From: Sphingobium sufflavum
GTDB taxonomy: Bacteria > Pseudomonadota > Alphaproteobacteria > Sphingomonadales > Sphingomonadaceae
NCBI RefSeq assembly: GCF_021403115.1
Contig: NZ_JAJSSH010000004.1
Coordinates: 62,001 to 126,000 of the forward strand
DNA length: 64,000 nt
Reading direction: 5' to 3'
The translations under genes and the position numbers were made by a program. Positions within the stretch are counted from its first letter, which is position 1. Every line of letters starts with the position of its first letter. Positions 32,617 to 43,310 of this stretch are shown here, piece by piece. Under the pieces are notes generated by a model. It was not told the origin of the DNA and ran no database searches. It saw nothing but the letters and a program-made list of their open reading frames with translations.

Positions 32617-35600
32617 TCAATTCAGTGATGCGTCGCCTGCATAATTGTCGTAGATCCATTCATATGTCTGGGCCACTTTGCCTTGCCAGATCACGTCATC
32701 GTATGCGGGAGGAAGAGCGTCCAACGATTGCTGGATCGCGCTCCGCACCGCTGCCTTGGCCCGTTCTTTCAGACGCCAATCGAGCACCAGCTTCTCGCGC
32801 CTAAGGGTTTCCAGCATGGCCTTGGCGACATGCTTGACCAAGGTAAGTTCGTCGGCGGTCAACTCGGGCTCCGGCTTGGTGAGAATGTCCACGATAGCCA
32901 GTTCCTCTTCTGACAGCCCTTCCCGGATCGCCCGGCTTTCCTCATCATCAAGGTCGCGGATGAAGTCCATCAGCGCCTCGAACAGGCGCTCCACATTCAG
33001 ACTGCCAGCGTTGTACTCGGCGATCATCTCCTGAAACCGTTCGACCAGTGATGATCGCGTCGGGTTCTGCGCGGCGAGTTCCTCCAGCTTACGCTCGATG
33101 GCGGTGCGCAGTTTCTGCGTTTGCGTCCGCTTTTGCCCCTGCGCGAAACGCTCGCGCAGCTTATCAAAATCAATTTTCGATAGGTTGAACAGGCCTTCCA
33201 TGTCGTCGCCAGAGCGAACCGGTGCCGTGATATCGACGCCAAGAATGGCCCCATCCAGCAGAGCTTCGATTTCATCGGCGACACGCTGAATCCGAGCCTT
33301 CCTATTATGATCCTCCCGCAGGCCGCGGACTTTTTCGGCCATGACATGAAGTACGGCGGCTTCAACGCGCCACTGATCGGCTGCTGGATCGGGGAGAACG
33401 GCCTTAAACAGCGTCCACACATTACCCGCATAACGCAAGAATGCCTGCTGCTCCTGGTCCGTGCCCATGACGGCTTCGACCGCTTCGGCAAGCCGGGCAA
33501 TCCGGTCAAATCCTTTGGCGCTTACGATACGGGTCGGGTCGACCGAACGACGACGGCAGAAATCCATTGCCTCGTCCACCGCCGTTTTAAGCCTTTCAAC
33601 AAGCGCCGCCTTGTCTTCAATCGGTTCGGAGCCGTCCGCTGAAGGCTGGGCATAGATTGCCAGTGCCTTCTGCAGGTTCCGGAACACACCTACATAGTCC
33701 ACGATAAGCCCTGCCGACTTGCCCGGCGCAGTGCGGTTGGCGCGGGCGATCGTCTGCATCAGCGTGTGGTTCTTCATCGGCTTGTCGAGATAGACAGTCG
33801 AGCAGGTCGGCACGTCGAAGCCGGTGATCCACATCGCGCAGACGAAGACCAGCCGCAGCGGGTCTGCCGGGGCTTTGAACTTCTCGTCCAAGTCTTCCTT
33901 CACAATCCGTTCGCGGTGCGGACGGATGTCGAGGCCTTTAGCCGCCATGTCAGCGATTTCGTTCTGCCCTTGGCTGACCACAACGGCCATGTCCGTTTCG
34001 TGCAGCCATTTGAGTTCCGTCTGGGCGGCCTCGCGGGCTTCGCCGGACAGCGACTGGAGGGCCAGGCCCTTTTCAGTCAAAGCAGCATCCCAAGCGGCGC
34101 GGACTTTGCCATGCATCCGCACAGCTGTTTCCTTGTCGATGGCGATGAACATCGCCTTGCCGCGATAGCCACGACCCATGAAATGGCGGACGACGTCGTC
34201 GGCAATCCGGTCCAGCCGGTCCTCGCGCTTGATAAGGCTGTATTGCCGGGCCAGCTTGCGTTCGAGTGCGCGGTTGTCATCATCGTCAAGGTCTGCCTCG
34301 GCGATAATCGCATCGACGGCCTCGTCCAGGTCCCCTGATGTCAGTTGCAGTTCGGGGATGCGGTTCTCGTAATAGAGTGGAACCGTCGCTCCATCCTCGA
34401 CCGACTGCCTGAAATTGTAGACCGAGATGTAATCCCCGAACACCTCGCGGGTTTTTTCTTCGCCCGCCATCAGCGGCGTGCCGGTGAAGCCGATGAAGGA
34501 GGCATTGGGCAGCGCGCGACGCATGTTCGACGCCAGCACGTCATACTGGCTGCGGTGGGCCTCATCCGTCACGACGATGATATCGTCGCGCTGCGACAGC
34601 TCTGGATAGGTCTCACCCATCTCGGTCCCGAACTTGTGGATCAGGGTGAAGACGAAACGGGCGTTGCCGGATAGCAGTTCGCGCAGGTGCGCGCGGCTTT
34701 GCGCCTGCACCTGCGGCAGCGGGAGCGAGAAGGCCCCGCAGGCCTGGAAGAATTCGGCAATCTGCTCGTCCAGCTCCTGCCGGTCGGTGACGATCAGGAA
34801 GGTCCAGCCGCCTGGTCTCGTACGCAGCACCTTCTGCGTGAAGGCCAGCATGGAAAGCGACTTGCCCGATCCCTGCGTGTGCCAGAATACGCCCAGCTTG
34901 CCGCCAGCCTTGCCGATCTCGGCCACCGCCTTGTTCACGCCGAGATACTGGTGATTCTGCGCGATCTTCTTGATCAGGCCGTCCCGGGTTTCCTCGAACA
35001 CCACGAAATTCTCGACAATATCGAGCAGCCGTTCCGGCGAGCAGGCAGCCGTCAGCGCGGTATCAAGGCTGACGACGCCTTTCGCGCCCTCGTCATCGAT
35101 CCGTTTCCATTCCTTGAAATGGCCCCAGCCGGCAAACGGCGCGCCGATGCGGGCATCGTCGCCGTTGGAAAGCAGGACGATGCCATTGCCCCAGAAGACA
35201 TGTGGCACGGCATCGCGATAATCGCGCAGGTTCTGGTCATAGGCGGCCTGCGCGCTGCGGTGGCTGGCCTTCAGCTCGATGAACAGCAACGGCACGCCGT
35301 TGACGAAGCCGATCAGGTCAGCGCGGCGCTTGTGAATTTCGCTTGCGATCCAGAACTGCTGGGCAATCAACAGGTCGTTGGCCATGGGATTGCGCCAGTC
35401 GATCACACGGGCGATGCGCGTTTCGCTGCTTCCGTCGGGCAGCGTAGTGCGCACTTCTACGCCATCGCGCAGCAGGCCCATGACTTCCCGGTTGGCGGCG
35501 ACGGGGTTCATGTCCGCGCGGCTGCGCATCAGTTCATCGACGACCGCGCTGATGGCATCAGCGTCAAGGTCTGGGTTCAGCCGTTCGATGGCGGCACGAA

Positions 35601-35835
35601 GCGGGCTGGGGAGCATCGCCTGACGAAAGCTGGGGCGCCCGGTGCGCGGATCGGGCGCGAGCGTCAGCGGGTTTTCGGTGTAGAGATTTTCGTGCCGCCA
35701 GCCCAGTTCGACCAACCGGGCGACGGCTGGACCTTCGACCATCTGGCCCTCGCTGAATGCAGACAGTACCCGGCCGAGCGATTCCTCGCGAGTCGGATAG
35801 CGCTCGAGATCGTCCGGGGCGGCGGGCGGTGTCAT
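32617..35835 (-). CDS. hsdR: Type I restriction enzyme R subunit
   Basis: The protein has 1072 residues. The N-terminal nuclease domain has IDWRNPMANDLLIAQQFWI then the GVPLLFIELKA (ExK) motif. The SF2 motor follows with Walker A VFWHTQGSGKSLSM, the DEAH box IVVTDEAHRSQYD and FIGFTGTPLMAGEE, and the C-terminal helicase part has ITGFDVPTCSTVYLDKPMKNHTLMQTIARANR. It translocates and cuts DNA unmethylated at the HsdS target. Its start overlaps the hsdS stop by ATGA, so the whole five-gene operon is coupled from 40622. The C-terminal helical domain normally docks onto the methylase; its length is normal. Confidence 0.96.
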   Translation of the reverse strand: MTPPAAPDDLERYPTREESLGRVLSAFSEGQMVEGPAVARLVELGWRHENLYTENPLTLAPDPRTGRPSFRQAMLPSPLRAAIERLNPDLDADAISAVVDELMRSRADMNPVAANREVMGLLRDGVEVRTTLPDGSSETRIARVIDWRNPMANDLLIAQQFWIASEIHKRRADLIGFVNGVPLLFIELKASHRSAQAAYDQNLRDYRDAVPHVFWGNGIVLLSNGDDARIGAPFAGWGHFKEWKRIDDEGAKGVVSLDTALTAACSPERLLDIVENFVVFEETRDGLIKKIAQNHQYLGVNKAVAEIGKAGGKLGVFWHTQGSGKSLSMLAFTQKVLRTRPGGWTFLIVTDRQELDEQIAEFFQACGAFSLPLPQVQAQSRAHLRELLSGNARFVFTLIHKFGTEMGETYPELSQRDDIIVVTDEAHRSQYDVLASNMRRALPNASFIGFTGTPLMAGEEKTREVFGDYISVYNFRQSVEDGATVPLYYENRIPELQLTSGDLDEAVDAIIAEADLDDDDNRALERKLARQYSLIKREDRLDRIADDVVRHFMGRGYRGKAMFIAIDKETAVRMHGKVRAAWDAALTEKGLALQSLSGEAREAAQTELKWLHETDMAVVVSQGQNEIADMAAKGLDIRPHRERIVKEDLDEKFKAPADPLRLVFVCAMWITGFDVPTCSTVYLDKPMKNHTLMQTIARANRTAPGKSAGLIVDYVGVFRNLQKALAIYAQPSADGSEPIEDKAALVERLKTAVDEAMDFCRRRSVDPTRIVSAKGFDRIARLAEAVEAVMGTDQEQQAFLRYAGNVWTLFKAVLPDPAADQWRVEAAVLHVMAEKVRGLREDHNRKARIQRVADEIEALLDGAILGVDITAPVRSGDDMEGLFNLSKIDFDKLRERFAQGQKRTQTQKLRTAIERKLEELAAQNPTRSSLVERFQEMIAEYNAGSLNVERLFEALMDFIRDLDDEESRAIREGLSEEELAIVDILTKPEPELTADELTLVKHVAKAMLETLRREKLVLDWRLKERAKAAVRSAIQQSLDALPPAYDDVIWQGKVAQTYEWIYDNYAGDASLN

Positions 35836-36953
35836 GCGGCAGCGGCCTCCAACTCTTTCTCGGCAGCGCGGACCTCGATTTCGCCGGAGATCAGCTTGGG
35901 CAGGAGAAGGTCGCGGGTTGTGCGAAGGTTGATGTTGGCGTCCGCCAACGACCTGGTCATTGAAAACATCGGCTTTGCAGCTCGGCCGAACCTCTCGAGT
36001 TGTTCGAGCTGTGGTGATGCAATCTCGAACTGCGCGACCGCTGCACTACTCACGCGTTGCCGCCCCGTTGCCCCACTCATGCTTTTAATCGCGTGCTCCC
36101 GGAAGGCGTTCGAGCGCGCGAGACAATAAACAAATTCTGGCGGCACCACGCGTCCGCGCATGACAATGAACTCCGTTGAACCGAACCCCGCAGCGCCGTC
36201 CGGAAGGAAATCAACGAATGCCGTCTTTCCGTTTTCAAGACACGGCGTAATTCTGGCCAAGAGTGTGTCGCCATTCAAGAACTTCGATCCTGCATTGCCG
36301 TCACGTTCTTCCCAATTGGATACGGCCATCGAATTGGTGGGGACGCATGGCATAGGAAGGAAGAGCTTGCGTCCCTCCTTGGCTACCTTGGTCTTTGGAT
36401 CAAAATCGATCAATGCATCAATGCGAACAGGTTCAGGCTCTCCAGCATCGGCGTCCCGACCAAACCATTCCTCGAACAGGCGGCGGGCCATGTCTTCGAG
36501 GATGGCGATGCGCCGCGTGTTGTTTTCGATCAGGTCGTCATAGGCCGACAGGATTTCGGCGATGCGGCGTTGCATGGCTCGACTAGGAAAACTTCCTATC
36601 AAGCCCTTGAGCGTCCCTTGCGTCAGCAGCGGTTGTGCCGCGCCGCCAGCGTGTCGATTCAGATTCGCATGCTTGAGGTAATAGTATGAAAATACGACAT
36701 CCATTCGGTCGGGCTGCGGTTCGACAACAATCGTGTTATCCGATGCCCAAAACCGATCGTGGCACAGTTCTACAGAGCCGCAGTAGGCACCAACGCGCCC
36801 CAGAATGATGGCATTCTCATACATCCAATCCGGCGATTGGCCGATCAGCCCGTTCGAACCGTACGCTGGAAAGTCGCCATCTGATTTAGGCTTGATGGCT
36901 TTGCCATTTCGGAAGCGGAAGACATCGGCAAAGGCCGCATCTGACCAACTCAC
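35832..36953 (-). CDS. hsdS: Type I restriction-modification specificity subunit
   Basis: The protein has 373 residues from a GTG at 36953 that overlaps the hsdM stop (GTGA). It has two target-recognition halves. TRD1 has [25 protein letters not shown] and [45 protein letters not shown] as the central conserved helix. TRD2 ends with [23 protein letters not shown]. The pair of long conserved helices sets the spacing of a bipartite site. The size is a little short for HsdS but has both halves. The target cannot be predicted from sequence. The nearby 591-residue fusion carries a third TRD-like domain. Confidence 0.9.
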   Translation of the reverse strand: MSWSDAAFADVFRFRNGKAIKPKSDGDFPAYGSNGLIGQSPDWMYENAIILGRVGAYCGSVELCHDRFWASDNTIVVEPQPDRMDVVFSYYYLKHANLNRHAGGAAQPLLTQGTLKGLIGSFPSRAMQRRIAEILSAYDDLIENNTRRIAILEDMARRLFEEWFGRDADAGEPEPVRIDALIDFDPKTKVAKEGRKLFLPMPCVPTNSMAVSNWEERDGNAGSKFLNGDTLLARITPCLENGKTAFVDFLPDGAAGFGSTEFIVMRGRVVPPEFVYCLARSNAFREHAIKSMSGATGRQRVSSAAVAQFEIASPQLEQLERFGRAAKPMFSMTRSLADANINLRTTRDLLLPKLISGEIEVRAAEKELEAAAA

Positions 36954-38572
36954 GCCAGCAACTCCGCCACATTCAGCGCAATCCGCCCCTGAAACTCCAC
37001 CGCCTCCACGTTCAACCGTTCCAGTTCCTCCTGCAAGGCTTCCAGCTTTTCCAGGAAGTCCTCGTCGTCTGCCTCGCCCTCGGCGACGCCGACATAGCGG
37101 CCGGGATTCAGCGACCAGCCCTGCGCTTCGATCTCCTTGCGCGAGGCCGCACGACATAAACCGGGGACGTCGCGATAGGCATCAAGCCCGCCCAGCCGCT
37201 CACGCAGCAGCGCCTCGGACCCGAAGGCCAATTCTGGCTCATTGCCTCGCCACAGGCGGACGATGTTGGCGAGGAACTCGATCTGATCGTCGCGGAAATC
37301 ACGGTGGGCGCGGTCAACTTGGTTGAAGATGTGGCGTGCATCAATGAACAGCACTTCGTTCGTCCGGTTGGTGTGCGGCTTGGCGCGGTCGAAGAACCAC
37401 AGCGTGCAGGGCAAGGTCACCGTAAGGAAGAAATTCGGACCGACCGAGACGATTACGTCCACCACGCCGCTTTCGATCAGCTTGCGCCGGATTTCCGCCT
37501 CGCTGCCGCGCGCGTCCGCTGCGCTGTTAGCCATGACGAAGCCGGCGCGGCCATTCTCGTTCAGGGCCGAATGGAACTGGCTGATCCAGATGTAATTGCC
37601 ATTGTCGGTGCTGGGCAGGCCAAAGGGGAAGCGCGGCTTCACTACCTCAGTCCCGCTCGCTGTCACCGTCTTCAGCTTGGCCTTGTCCACGCCCGACACG
37701 TTGAACGGCGGGTTGGCCATGACGAAGTCGAACCCATCGACCAGCGGCACGCCTTTGAAGGCTTCGGGCGCATCGTCATAATAGCTGTTGGTATCAGCGA
37801 TGGTGCCGGAAAGGCCATGGACCGCCAGGTTCATCTTGGCGAGGCGGATCGTCTCCTTGGTCTTTTCCATGCCAAACAGGCTGATTTCCTTGTCCGGCGC
37901 GCGTTGGTGGCGCTTCACGAAGTCTGCAGAATGAACGAACATGCCCGCCGATCCGCAGGCCGGATCGAGAATACGGCCGTGGAAGGGCTCAATGATCTCG
38001 ACGATCAGCCTGACGATCGAGCTGGGGGTGTAGAACTCGCCGCCCTTCTGCATCTCCTGCTTGGCGAATTCCCCCATGAAATATTCGTAGACATGGCCGA
38101 AGGCGTCGCCGTCGATCTCCAGCGGTTGGAGCAGGCGGATCAGCTCGATCAGCGTGTCTTTGGGAATTTCATTGAAGTTCTTGGGCAGAACGTCTTCCAG
38201 ATCGACATTGTCGCGCTCGATATCTTTCATCGCGTTGTTAAGCGCGCGGCCGACATCGGCATCCTCTGGCAGGTTGAGAAGGTACGAAAACCGCGCCTCG
38301 GGCGATAGATAGATCACCCCTTGTGCCTTGTAGTCGTCCGGCCCGGGCTTGATCCGTGAGCCGGGCTTGGGAGCCAGGGTCTGCTCCACGCTCGCGAATT
38401 GTCCCTCAGCATAGCGTAGAAACAGCAGGCCGAGCACGGGGCGACTATATTCCGATGGCTTCAGTCCGGAATTCGCACGGAGCTGGTCCGCCATCTTGAA
38501 CAGGCTGGTTTCAATTAGCTTGGGATCACTGGCCACGAATTTTGTGCTCTCGTTTCTGGTTTGCTTGTTCAT
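36950..38572 (-). CDS. hsdM: Type I restriction-modification N6-adenine methylase subunit
   Basis: The product has 540 residues from an ATG at 38572 that overlaps the preceding stop. The N-terminal helical domain ([33 protein letters not shown]) is typical of HsdM. SAM motif I is [19 protein letters not shown] and catalytic motif IV is [12 protein letters not shown]; both are intact. The C-terminal tail is acidic and helical ([25 protein letters not shown]). It should methylate adenine at the HsdS site and form M2S and R2M2S complexes. It is coupled to the preceding 591-residue gene and to hsdS. Confidence 0.95.
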   Translation of the reverse strand: MNKQTRNESTKFVASDPKLIETSLFKMADQLRANSGLKPSEYSRPVLGLLFLRYAEGQFASVEQTLAPKPGSRIKPGPDDYKAQGVIYLSPEARFSYLLNLPEDADVGRALNNAMKDIERDNVDLEDVLPKNFNEIPKDTLIELIRLLQPLEIDGDAFGHVYEYFMGEFAKQEMQKGGEFYTPSSIVRLIVEIIEPFHGRILDPACGSAGMFVHSADFVKRHQRAPDKEISLFGMEKTKETIRLAKMNLAVHGLSGTIADTNSYYDDAPEAFKGVPLVDGFDFVMANPPFNVSGVDKAKLKTVTASGTEVVKPRFPFGLPSTDNGNYIWISQFHSALNENGRAGFVMANSAADARGSEAEIRRKLIESGVVDVIVSVGPNFFLTVTLPCTLWFFDRAKPHTNRTNEVLFIDARHIFNQVDRAHRDFRDDQIEFLANIVRLWRGNEPELAFGSEALLRERLGGLDAYRDVPGLCRAASRKEIEAQGWSLNPGRYVGVAEGEADDEDFLEKLEALQEELERLNVEAVEFQGRIALNVAELLA

Positions 38573-40344
38573 GCGTCTTGCTGTTCGGGTGATGTGTTCC
38601 AGAATTTCCGCCACAGCGCATCCTGCATGATGCGGAGGTTGCCGATTCTTGCGTCGATGTCTTCCCGCATGGTGTCGAACTCTGTCAGCTGGCCTTCGAT
38701 CTCAGAGGCTTCTTCCGCATCAGGCACAGGAAGGGTGAGATCCTGAAGCGCGCCGATAGGCAGACTGGGAACGGTCGTGCCGCCTGCCAAAGCCTGAAGT
38801 TTTGCCCGCATCTGTGGTGACGACAGGATACCGGCGAGAACACGCGGTTCGCGAATGGCTGAACCTCGCTCCAGTCTGATGATCGCCAGACTTTGGGATA
38901 CCACAATCTGCGGGGTATCCATCAGTTCGTCGAGGATAGCGCCCATGCCGACAATGCCGACGGCGCCCACATTGCCTTTCACGCTGACAAGGATGTCATC
39001 CATCTCAACGCGTACCTTGCCGACACTCAATCTTTCACTGGCCGGGAAGCGAGCTTCCTTGGACGGCACAACGACCTTGCCATCGACGATGTCGGAAACG
39101 GCGATTTCCAGGCCGATCACGTCGTCTTCCGACGGATCTCCACGAACAGGTTGTGGCGCGCGTGGGCGCAAAATTTTGGCGATATCGCCCAGTCGGACGG
39201 TGTGACGCGCAGACAAAGCTTCGTCCATTCGGACCAGTTCGTCGCTTACGACATAGCGGTTGGGCAGGAGGGTGTAGTTCGCGCCAGCCAGTTCCTGCGT
39301 CCCAATGGTACGCGACGGCGCAGACGGCAGGCTTTCAAGGTGCTTGACGATCAAGTCTTCCTGCTCGCGGCCGCTGCGGCTGATGCGTTCCATGCTCCGG
39401 CCGTCAATGAAGGTCGCGTCGTGTCTGTCCGTCTGGTCGATTTTCAGGAGGTTGACTTGCACGCCGCTGGCGCGCCCAAAAATGCCCGGCGGTAAGCTGG
39501 CGACGGTCAGACCGCCTCGTGTGCAAAGCTGCTCGCGAAATGCGACTTCGTTCCGGCTCTCCCGGAACAGCAGGCCGTCCGCGACGACGGCCACAAAACT
39601 TTTCCGCGCACGGTACGCCAATTGCTCGACTTGCCATGCCTCGAACAGCATGCCTGCAGCGGGGCCATCCTTCATGCGATAGCTGAGTGGGGGCACCGCT
39701 ATCAGGTGGTCATATGCACCGCGCCGTGGGGAGTGGCTTTCGTCGAAAGTGAATGCCCCATCGTCGAAGGGGATGGTTTCGATCGGATTTCTGCGGTCGA
39801 CTTGCAGTGGACGACCATCGGCATATGCAAGCATCGCCATAATAATTTCAGTTTGCCAATTAGTCACATGAAGCGTGACGGGCCTGATTGTGGCGAGACC
39901 CCAGGCGATCGTGGCACTGCCAGCAAACAGGCATGCGACAGTTTCGTCTGCCGGAATGTTAAGTGAGACGCCGATCGCTGTGCCAACGCGAGGGCTGATT
40001 GGAATGAAAGATTCCCGATAGCGGGCATCATCGACCAGCGCTTCTAGTTCCACTGTCCAATCGATGGCCGCCGGAACATTAACCGGAAGAAGGCTCTGAA
40101 CGCCGCGTAACTGCGCTGTAGAAAGATTAATATCTTCAAGCCAGTCGCGAACGCGAGTCAAGGCATCTGCTTCGTTGGTCGGTTGCAGCGTCTGAGCTAA
40201 CGCCGAAAGCATGTCTGCGGGGTTCGAAACTTCGATCCCCTTGGCAGCTGCGATCATGGCCGCAAGAGCGATGGGCATCGATTCAATGCTGCGAACACCG
40301 GTTTGGGTCGACAATGAATGAGCAAGTTTGACGACAAGGCTCAC
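38569..40344 (-). CDS. Degenerate methylase fused to a specificity-type TRD, extra subunit of the type I operon
   Basis: The protein has 591 residues. Residues about 100-320 look like an N6-adenine methylase fold without its catalytic residues: [18 protein letters not shown] is where motif I with its acidic/Gly signature should be, and [17 protein letters not shown] is at the place of [36 protein letters not shown] and the strand [17 protein letters not shown] follow as in HsdM. Residues about 370-590 look like an HsdS half: [66 protein letters not shown] and a final long helix. It may be a second, pseudo-enzyme specificity subunit. Stops overlap starts on both sides. It is not part of standard type I operons, so its role is open. 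Confidence 0.7.
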   Translation of the reverse strand: MSLVVKLAHSLSTQTGVRSIESMPIALAAMIAAAKGIEVSNPADMLSALAQTLQPTNEADALTRVRDWLEDINLSTAQLRGVQSLLPVNVPAAIDWTVELEALVDDARYRESFIPISPRVGTAIGVSLNIPADETVACLFAGSATIAWGLATIRPVTLHVTNWQTEIIMAMLAYADGRPLQVDRRNPIETIPFDDGAFTFDESHSPRRGAYDHLIAVPPLSYRMKDGPAAGMLFEAWQVEQLAYRARKSFVAVVADGLLFRESRNEVAFREQLCTRGGLTVASLPPGIFGRASGVQVNLLKIDQTDRHDATFIDGRSMERISRSGREQEDLIVKHLESLPSAPSRTIGTQELAGANYTLLPNRYVVSDELVRMDEALSARHTVRLGDIAKILRPRAPQPVRGDPSEDDVIGLEIAVSDIVDGKVVVPSKEARFPASERLSVGKVRVEMDDILVSVKGNVGAVGIVGMGAILDELMDTPQIVVSQSLAIIRLERGSAIREPRVLAGILSSPQMRAKLQALAGGTTVPSLPIGALQDLTLPVPDAEEASEIEGQLTEFDTMREDIDARIGNLRIMQDALWRKFWNTSPEQQDA

Positions 40345-40622
40345 TTGCGGTTGCTCCGGGATTTTGGACGAGCATAGGCCGTGACCAATGCTCCACCAGC
40401 TTCGACGACGGCCAAACCTCCCTTGTCGAGAGCCTTGAGGACTGTTGACCGCAGCATTTCAACTTCGGCTTTGAGCTTGCAGAGATCTTTCCGGTCGAGT
40501 TTGCAGGCATCCCCATCCCAGTGTCCGTGCGAAAGGACCAGGTCGACCAACGCACCAGGAATGCCACGCTGATTCATGCGAAGATCCATGTGCCGAGTTA
40601 CATTGGCCTCAAAGTCACCCAT
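40341..40622 (-). CDS. DUF4258-like small protein heading the restriction operon
   Basis: The product has 93 residues. TRHMDLRMNQRGIPGALVDLVLSHGHWDGD is close to DUF4258-type proteins (H..R..QRGI....V..VL..G), followed by a helix rich in Lys/Leu and ending AVVEAGGALVTAYARPKSR. DUF4258 proteins are often found in toxin or phage-defence contexts, with unknown biochemistry. Its stop overlaps the next start by ATGA. It could be a regulator of, or a toxin guarded by, the modification system; both are inference. A 24-bp inverted repeat lies 28 bp upstream. Confidence 0.6.
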   Translation of the reverse strand: MGDFEANVTRHMDLRMNQRGIPGALVDLVLSHGHWDGDACKLDRKDLCKLKAEVEMLRSTVLKALDKGGLAVVEAGGALVTAYARPKSRSNRK

Positions 40623-40650
40623 GATCTGATCCCACGCTGTTTGATGCCAC

Positions 40651-40705
40651 CCTCCATCTCACAACATTATCCGCAGTTCAAGCGGATAATGTTGTGAGAT
40701 GGAGG
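40651..40705. repeat. Perfect 24-bp inverted repeat with a 7-bp spacer
   Basis: The arms 40651-40674 and 40682-40705 are exact reverse complements; the inner part reads ACAACATTATCCGC then AGTTCAA then GCGGATAATGTTGT. No U-tract follows on either strand. It lies in the gap between the restriction operon start and the 3' end of the ABC operon. The arm-spacer-arm plan resembles tyrosine-recombinase core sites, but it could also be a strong operator. Confidence 0.75.
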
Positions 40706-40905
40706 CTCCGCTGCGGCATTATGGAGACTCGAAACGGGGGGGCTCTATTTGACAGAGGCGGACTGCGGAATCTGGTGGTGTCGACTTCGCCTAGACGGAT
40801 GTCGCAATCGCATTTGCGTAGATTTCTGTCGTCCAGTCGCGATTTCGCGGCGCCAGAGCCGGCGCTCCTACTGATGATTCGGCCATAGAACCCATAGACG
40901 TCTGG

Positions 40906-42810
40906 TTATGGCTGCTCCTCACCGGGAACAGCTTGGCCCGGAGGCGGCGGAGGCGGGGGGAAGAAACCCATACGACCGTCATTTGGATCGCCGGTGAAGA
41001 GATGCGTCGTGATCGATGGAACCAGCGCAGTCGGCGGATCGCTATTCTCCAAAATGATGAATTGTGCTTGATCAGCGAGGCTGGCGAGGTGCCGATAAAA
41101 GCCCTCGTGCAAGGGCGTCGCGGCAAGTGCCTTTTCATCAGCGGCCAATTCGCCATAGCGCGGCACTTTGATCGGCTCGCGATAAGTTAGAAGCGGTGTG
41201 TCGAGGATCAGGATGCCGGGATGAGGGAGGCCCCGATCTTGGCAAAAGAGCAATGTGGCGACCTTGAACGCCGAATGCAGGACGGCTCGAACGCCCTTGC
41301 CATTGGCGCGGCGCTCCTTGCCGTTGAGCCAGATGTCCTGGCTTTGCGAATCGAATGAGACGGTCGGATCACCTGGAAAGCCCCAAGCCTTCAGGACTTC
41401 GGCTACCTTCACCGAAAATTCGTGGCCCGTCGGCCCATCAATGCCCACCGTCAGATTGAGCTTGGCTGGCGCGGGCGCGCTCGAGATTTGGGACAGTTGG
41501 ACCGCGAGGCGATCGCGATCCTCGTATAATTTCAGATTTTCGCGAACTTCATCGCGCTTTTCCAACCGCTCCTGATAGCCCGATCGCAAATGGGCTTCTT
41601 CAGGCCTGAGGGCTGCCAGCAAACGGTCGGCCGCGGCGATCCGTCGGGCGACACGCTGGAGGTCGTCAGCGTGGCGAATGCCATCTTGTTCGAGCAGATT
41701 GATGGTGCTGGTCAAATCCTGACGTTCGCGGTCGATGCGGGCAACTTCGGCGCGGGCCGTTGCTTTGGCGCGCTCGACGTCGCGCTTGCCGTCATGATGA
41801 TGATGCTCAGCTTCCGCGCCGCAGAGCGGGCAAGGTCGGTCAAGGCGGGCCAGCAGCAGATGCCCCCCTTGTTCGAGCGCGTTGAGCCGCTCGACGTCGG
41901 ATTCGTAAATTTCCATCAGCCGCGCAAAGCGCGCCAGGGTGAGTTCAACCTCTCGAGCTTGCGCCGAAGTCTTGTCGCGCTGGTCGATTGCCAGCCTGCG
42001 TTCGCTGGTGGCAGCGTCGATGCGCTGTTGGCGAAGGGCGAGGTCGCTCTGGAGCGTCTGCAGGCTTGCCTCCAGCTGCTTAGACTGATCCGCCAGCTGT
42101 TCGCGATCCTTGCCGACCGCATCGATCTGTTTGTCGATATCGGCGATCCACTGCTCGATCAGCTCCTTCTGACCTGCTTGGCGGGCTTTGCGGATCTTCG
42201 ACGGGATCACAGGGACGACGGCGGTATCGTCGCGTCCGGTCAGCATCAGCCGGAAGGCATTTTTCTCATAGGTGGCGCTATCGCGCTGCCCGGACAGGAT
42301 GGGGCTGCGCTGCTCGATGATCGCGCTCTCATCGACGAAAATGAAGGGATCGAAATTGCGCAGCGTGAAATTATTCTGCTCGCCATTCTCATTTCGGACG
42401 ATCTTACGACCGTCGATATCAAGATAGGCAAGGATCAGATAGGACAGGGTATCGGTCCGGTTCGCTACATGTTCGGCAACCAGGACTTGGGAGGTCGCGT
42501 CGTCGGGGACCTCGCTATGCAGGCCGTCATACAGCCGAAACGCGCCGCCCTTGATTGCACGGTACAGGGTCTTCGCGCCGGAGCCGGGGAGATCAAGACC
42601 AAGGAGCGCAGCCTCATAGCCGTCCATATGCTCGTTGGCGCTCGGTGGGGTCGAGCTGCCGAGCATATATTTCAGAGCCGCGAGTGTGAATGACTTGCCG
42701 GTGTTGGAGGCGCCGTAGACGACGTTCACGCCATCTTCGAAGCGGAGCATTGCCACCGGCCGGCCTTCGCCGACAAAGGCAAGATGGCGCAGGATTATCC
42801 GCCCGCTCAT
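40906..42810 (-). CDS. ABC-3C system ATPase (DUF3732-type, Rad50-like)
   Basis: The protein has 634 residues. The N-terminal ATPase half has VNVVYGASNTGKSFTLAALKYMLG with P-loop GASNTGKS. A long coiled coil with Rad50-like CPLCGAEAEHHHH hook follows in the middle, and the C-terminal half has GILILDTPLLTYREP as the Walker B region. This is the arrangement of the ATPase in ABC-three-component biological-conflict systems. The tail is an odd proline run (PPPPPPPGQ). Its start overlaps the middle-component stop. It presumably senses or moves on DNA ends and licenses the nuclease effector against phage or plasmids; the mechanism of this family is largely not established. Confidence 0.85.
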   Translation of the reverse strand: MSGRIILRHLAFVGEGRPVAMLRFEDGVNVVYGASNTGKSFTLAALKYMLGSSTPPSANEHMDGYEAALLGLDLPGSGAKTLYRAIKGGAFRLYDGLHSEVPDDATSQVLVAEHVANRTDTLSYLILAYLDIDGRKIVRNENGEQNNFTLRNFDPFIFVDESAIIEQRSPILSGQRDSATYEKNAFRLMLTGRDDTAVVPVIPSKIRKARQAGQKELIEQWIADIDKQIDAVGKDREQLADQSKQLEASLQTLQSDLALRQQRIDAATSERRLAIDQRDKTSAQAREVELTLARFARLMEIYESDVERLNALEQGGHLLLARLDRPCPLCGAEAEHHHHDGKRDVERAKATARAEVARIDRERQDLTSTINLLEQDGIRHADDLQRVARRIAAADRLLAALRPEEAHLRSGYQERLEKRDEVRENLKLYEDRDRLAVQLSQISSAPAPAKLNLTVGIDGPTGHEFSVKVAEVLKAWGFPGDPTVSFDSQSQDIWLNGKERRANGKGVRAVLHSAFKVATLLFCQDRGLPHPGILILDTPLLTYREPIKVPRYGELAADEKALAATPLHEGFYRHLASLADQAQFIILENSDPPTALVPSITTHLFTGDPNDGRMGFFPPPPPPPGQAVPGEEQP

Positions 42811-43310
42811 GCCGAAGGCTCGTGCAAAGTTTCGGCACCCTGAAATTCAAGGGTCCAGCGGCCGAGACGATCATGGACGATCGACCGGATCACATCTTCG
42901 GCCAGATCCTTGAAGTGGCCTGCCAGCCATTGAGCGCGCAGTTTCAAGGTGCGCGCATAGGGGGCGTCAAGCAGGTCGACAAAGGAGGGCGATTCGTCAC
43001 CGGCAGCGAAGCGGACACCGTCATCACCTTCGATGACTGTGACGAGATCGGCGTGGAGGAGAAGCTGGATGCCTTGGTCGACGAGATGGCGGCGGACCAG
43101 CAGTTCGCCGCCGCGCGATGGCAGATCGGGATGGAGGCTGTCCGGTCCCTCGATATCGGCGGTATGGACGACCAGATGATCGAACCAGGTCAATTCGCTC
43201 ATCGAACAAGTTCGGGGATGCAAGGCGTCGAGCACGACCAGTGTCCGCAGGCCGGTTTCGAGCGGGCTGTTGAAGAGCAGTACGTCCTCGCTGAGCGGTG
43301 CCGCTGTCAT
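42807..43310 (-). CDS. ABC-3C middle component
   Basis: The product has 167 residues. I chose the ATG at 43310 because it overlaps the previous stop (ATGA). It is mostly helical and contains LLFNSPLETGLRTLVVLDALHPRTCSMSELTWFDHLVVHTADI, HPDLPSRGGELLVRRHLVDQGIQLLLHADLV and AQWLAGHFKDLAEDVI, which fits the small middle components of ABC-3C systems. These are proposed to bridge the ATPase and the effector. Assignment depends heavily on gene order, but the pattern SRGGELLVRRHLVDQGI is characteristic. Confidence 0.8.
   Translation of the reverse strand: MTAAPLSEDVLLFNSPLETGLRTLVVLDALHPRTCSMSELTWFDHLVVHTADIEGPDSLHPDLPSRGGELLVRRHLVDQGIQLLLHADLVTVIEGDDGVRFAAGDESPSFVDLLDAPYARTLKLRAQWLAGHFKDLAEDVIRSIVHDRLGRWTLEFQGAETLHEPSA

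Noticed and set aside
34687-36129. Plus-strand 480-codon frame opposite hsdR and hsdS
   Set aside because: Shadow of strongly supported restriction genes.
40219-40250. GGTTCGAAACTTCGATCC resembling a tRNA T-arm
   Set aside because: It lies inside the coding sequence of the methylase-TRD fusion and has no cloverleaf.
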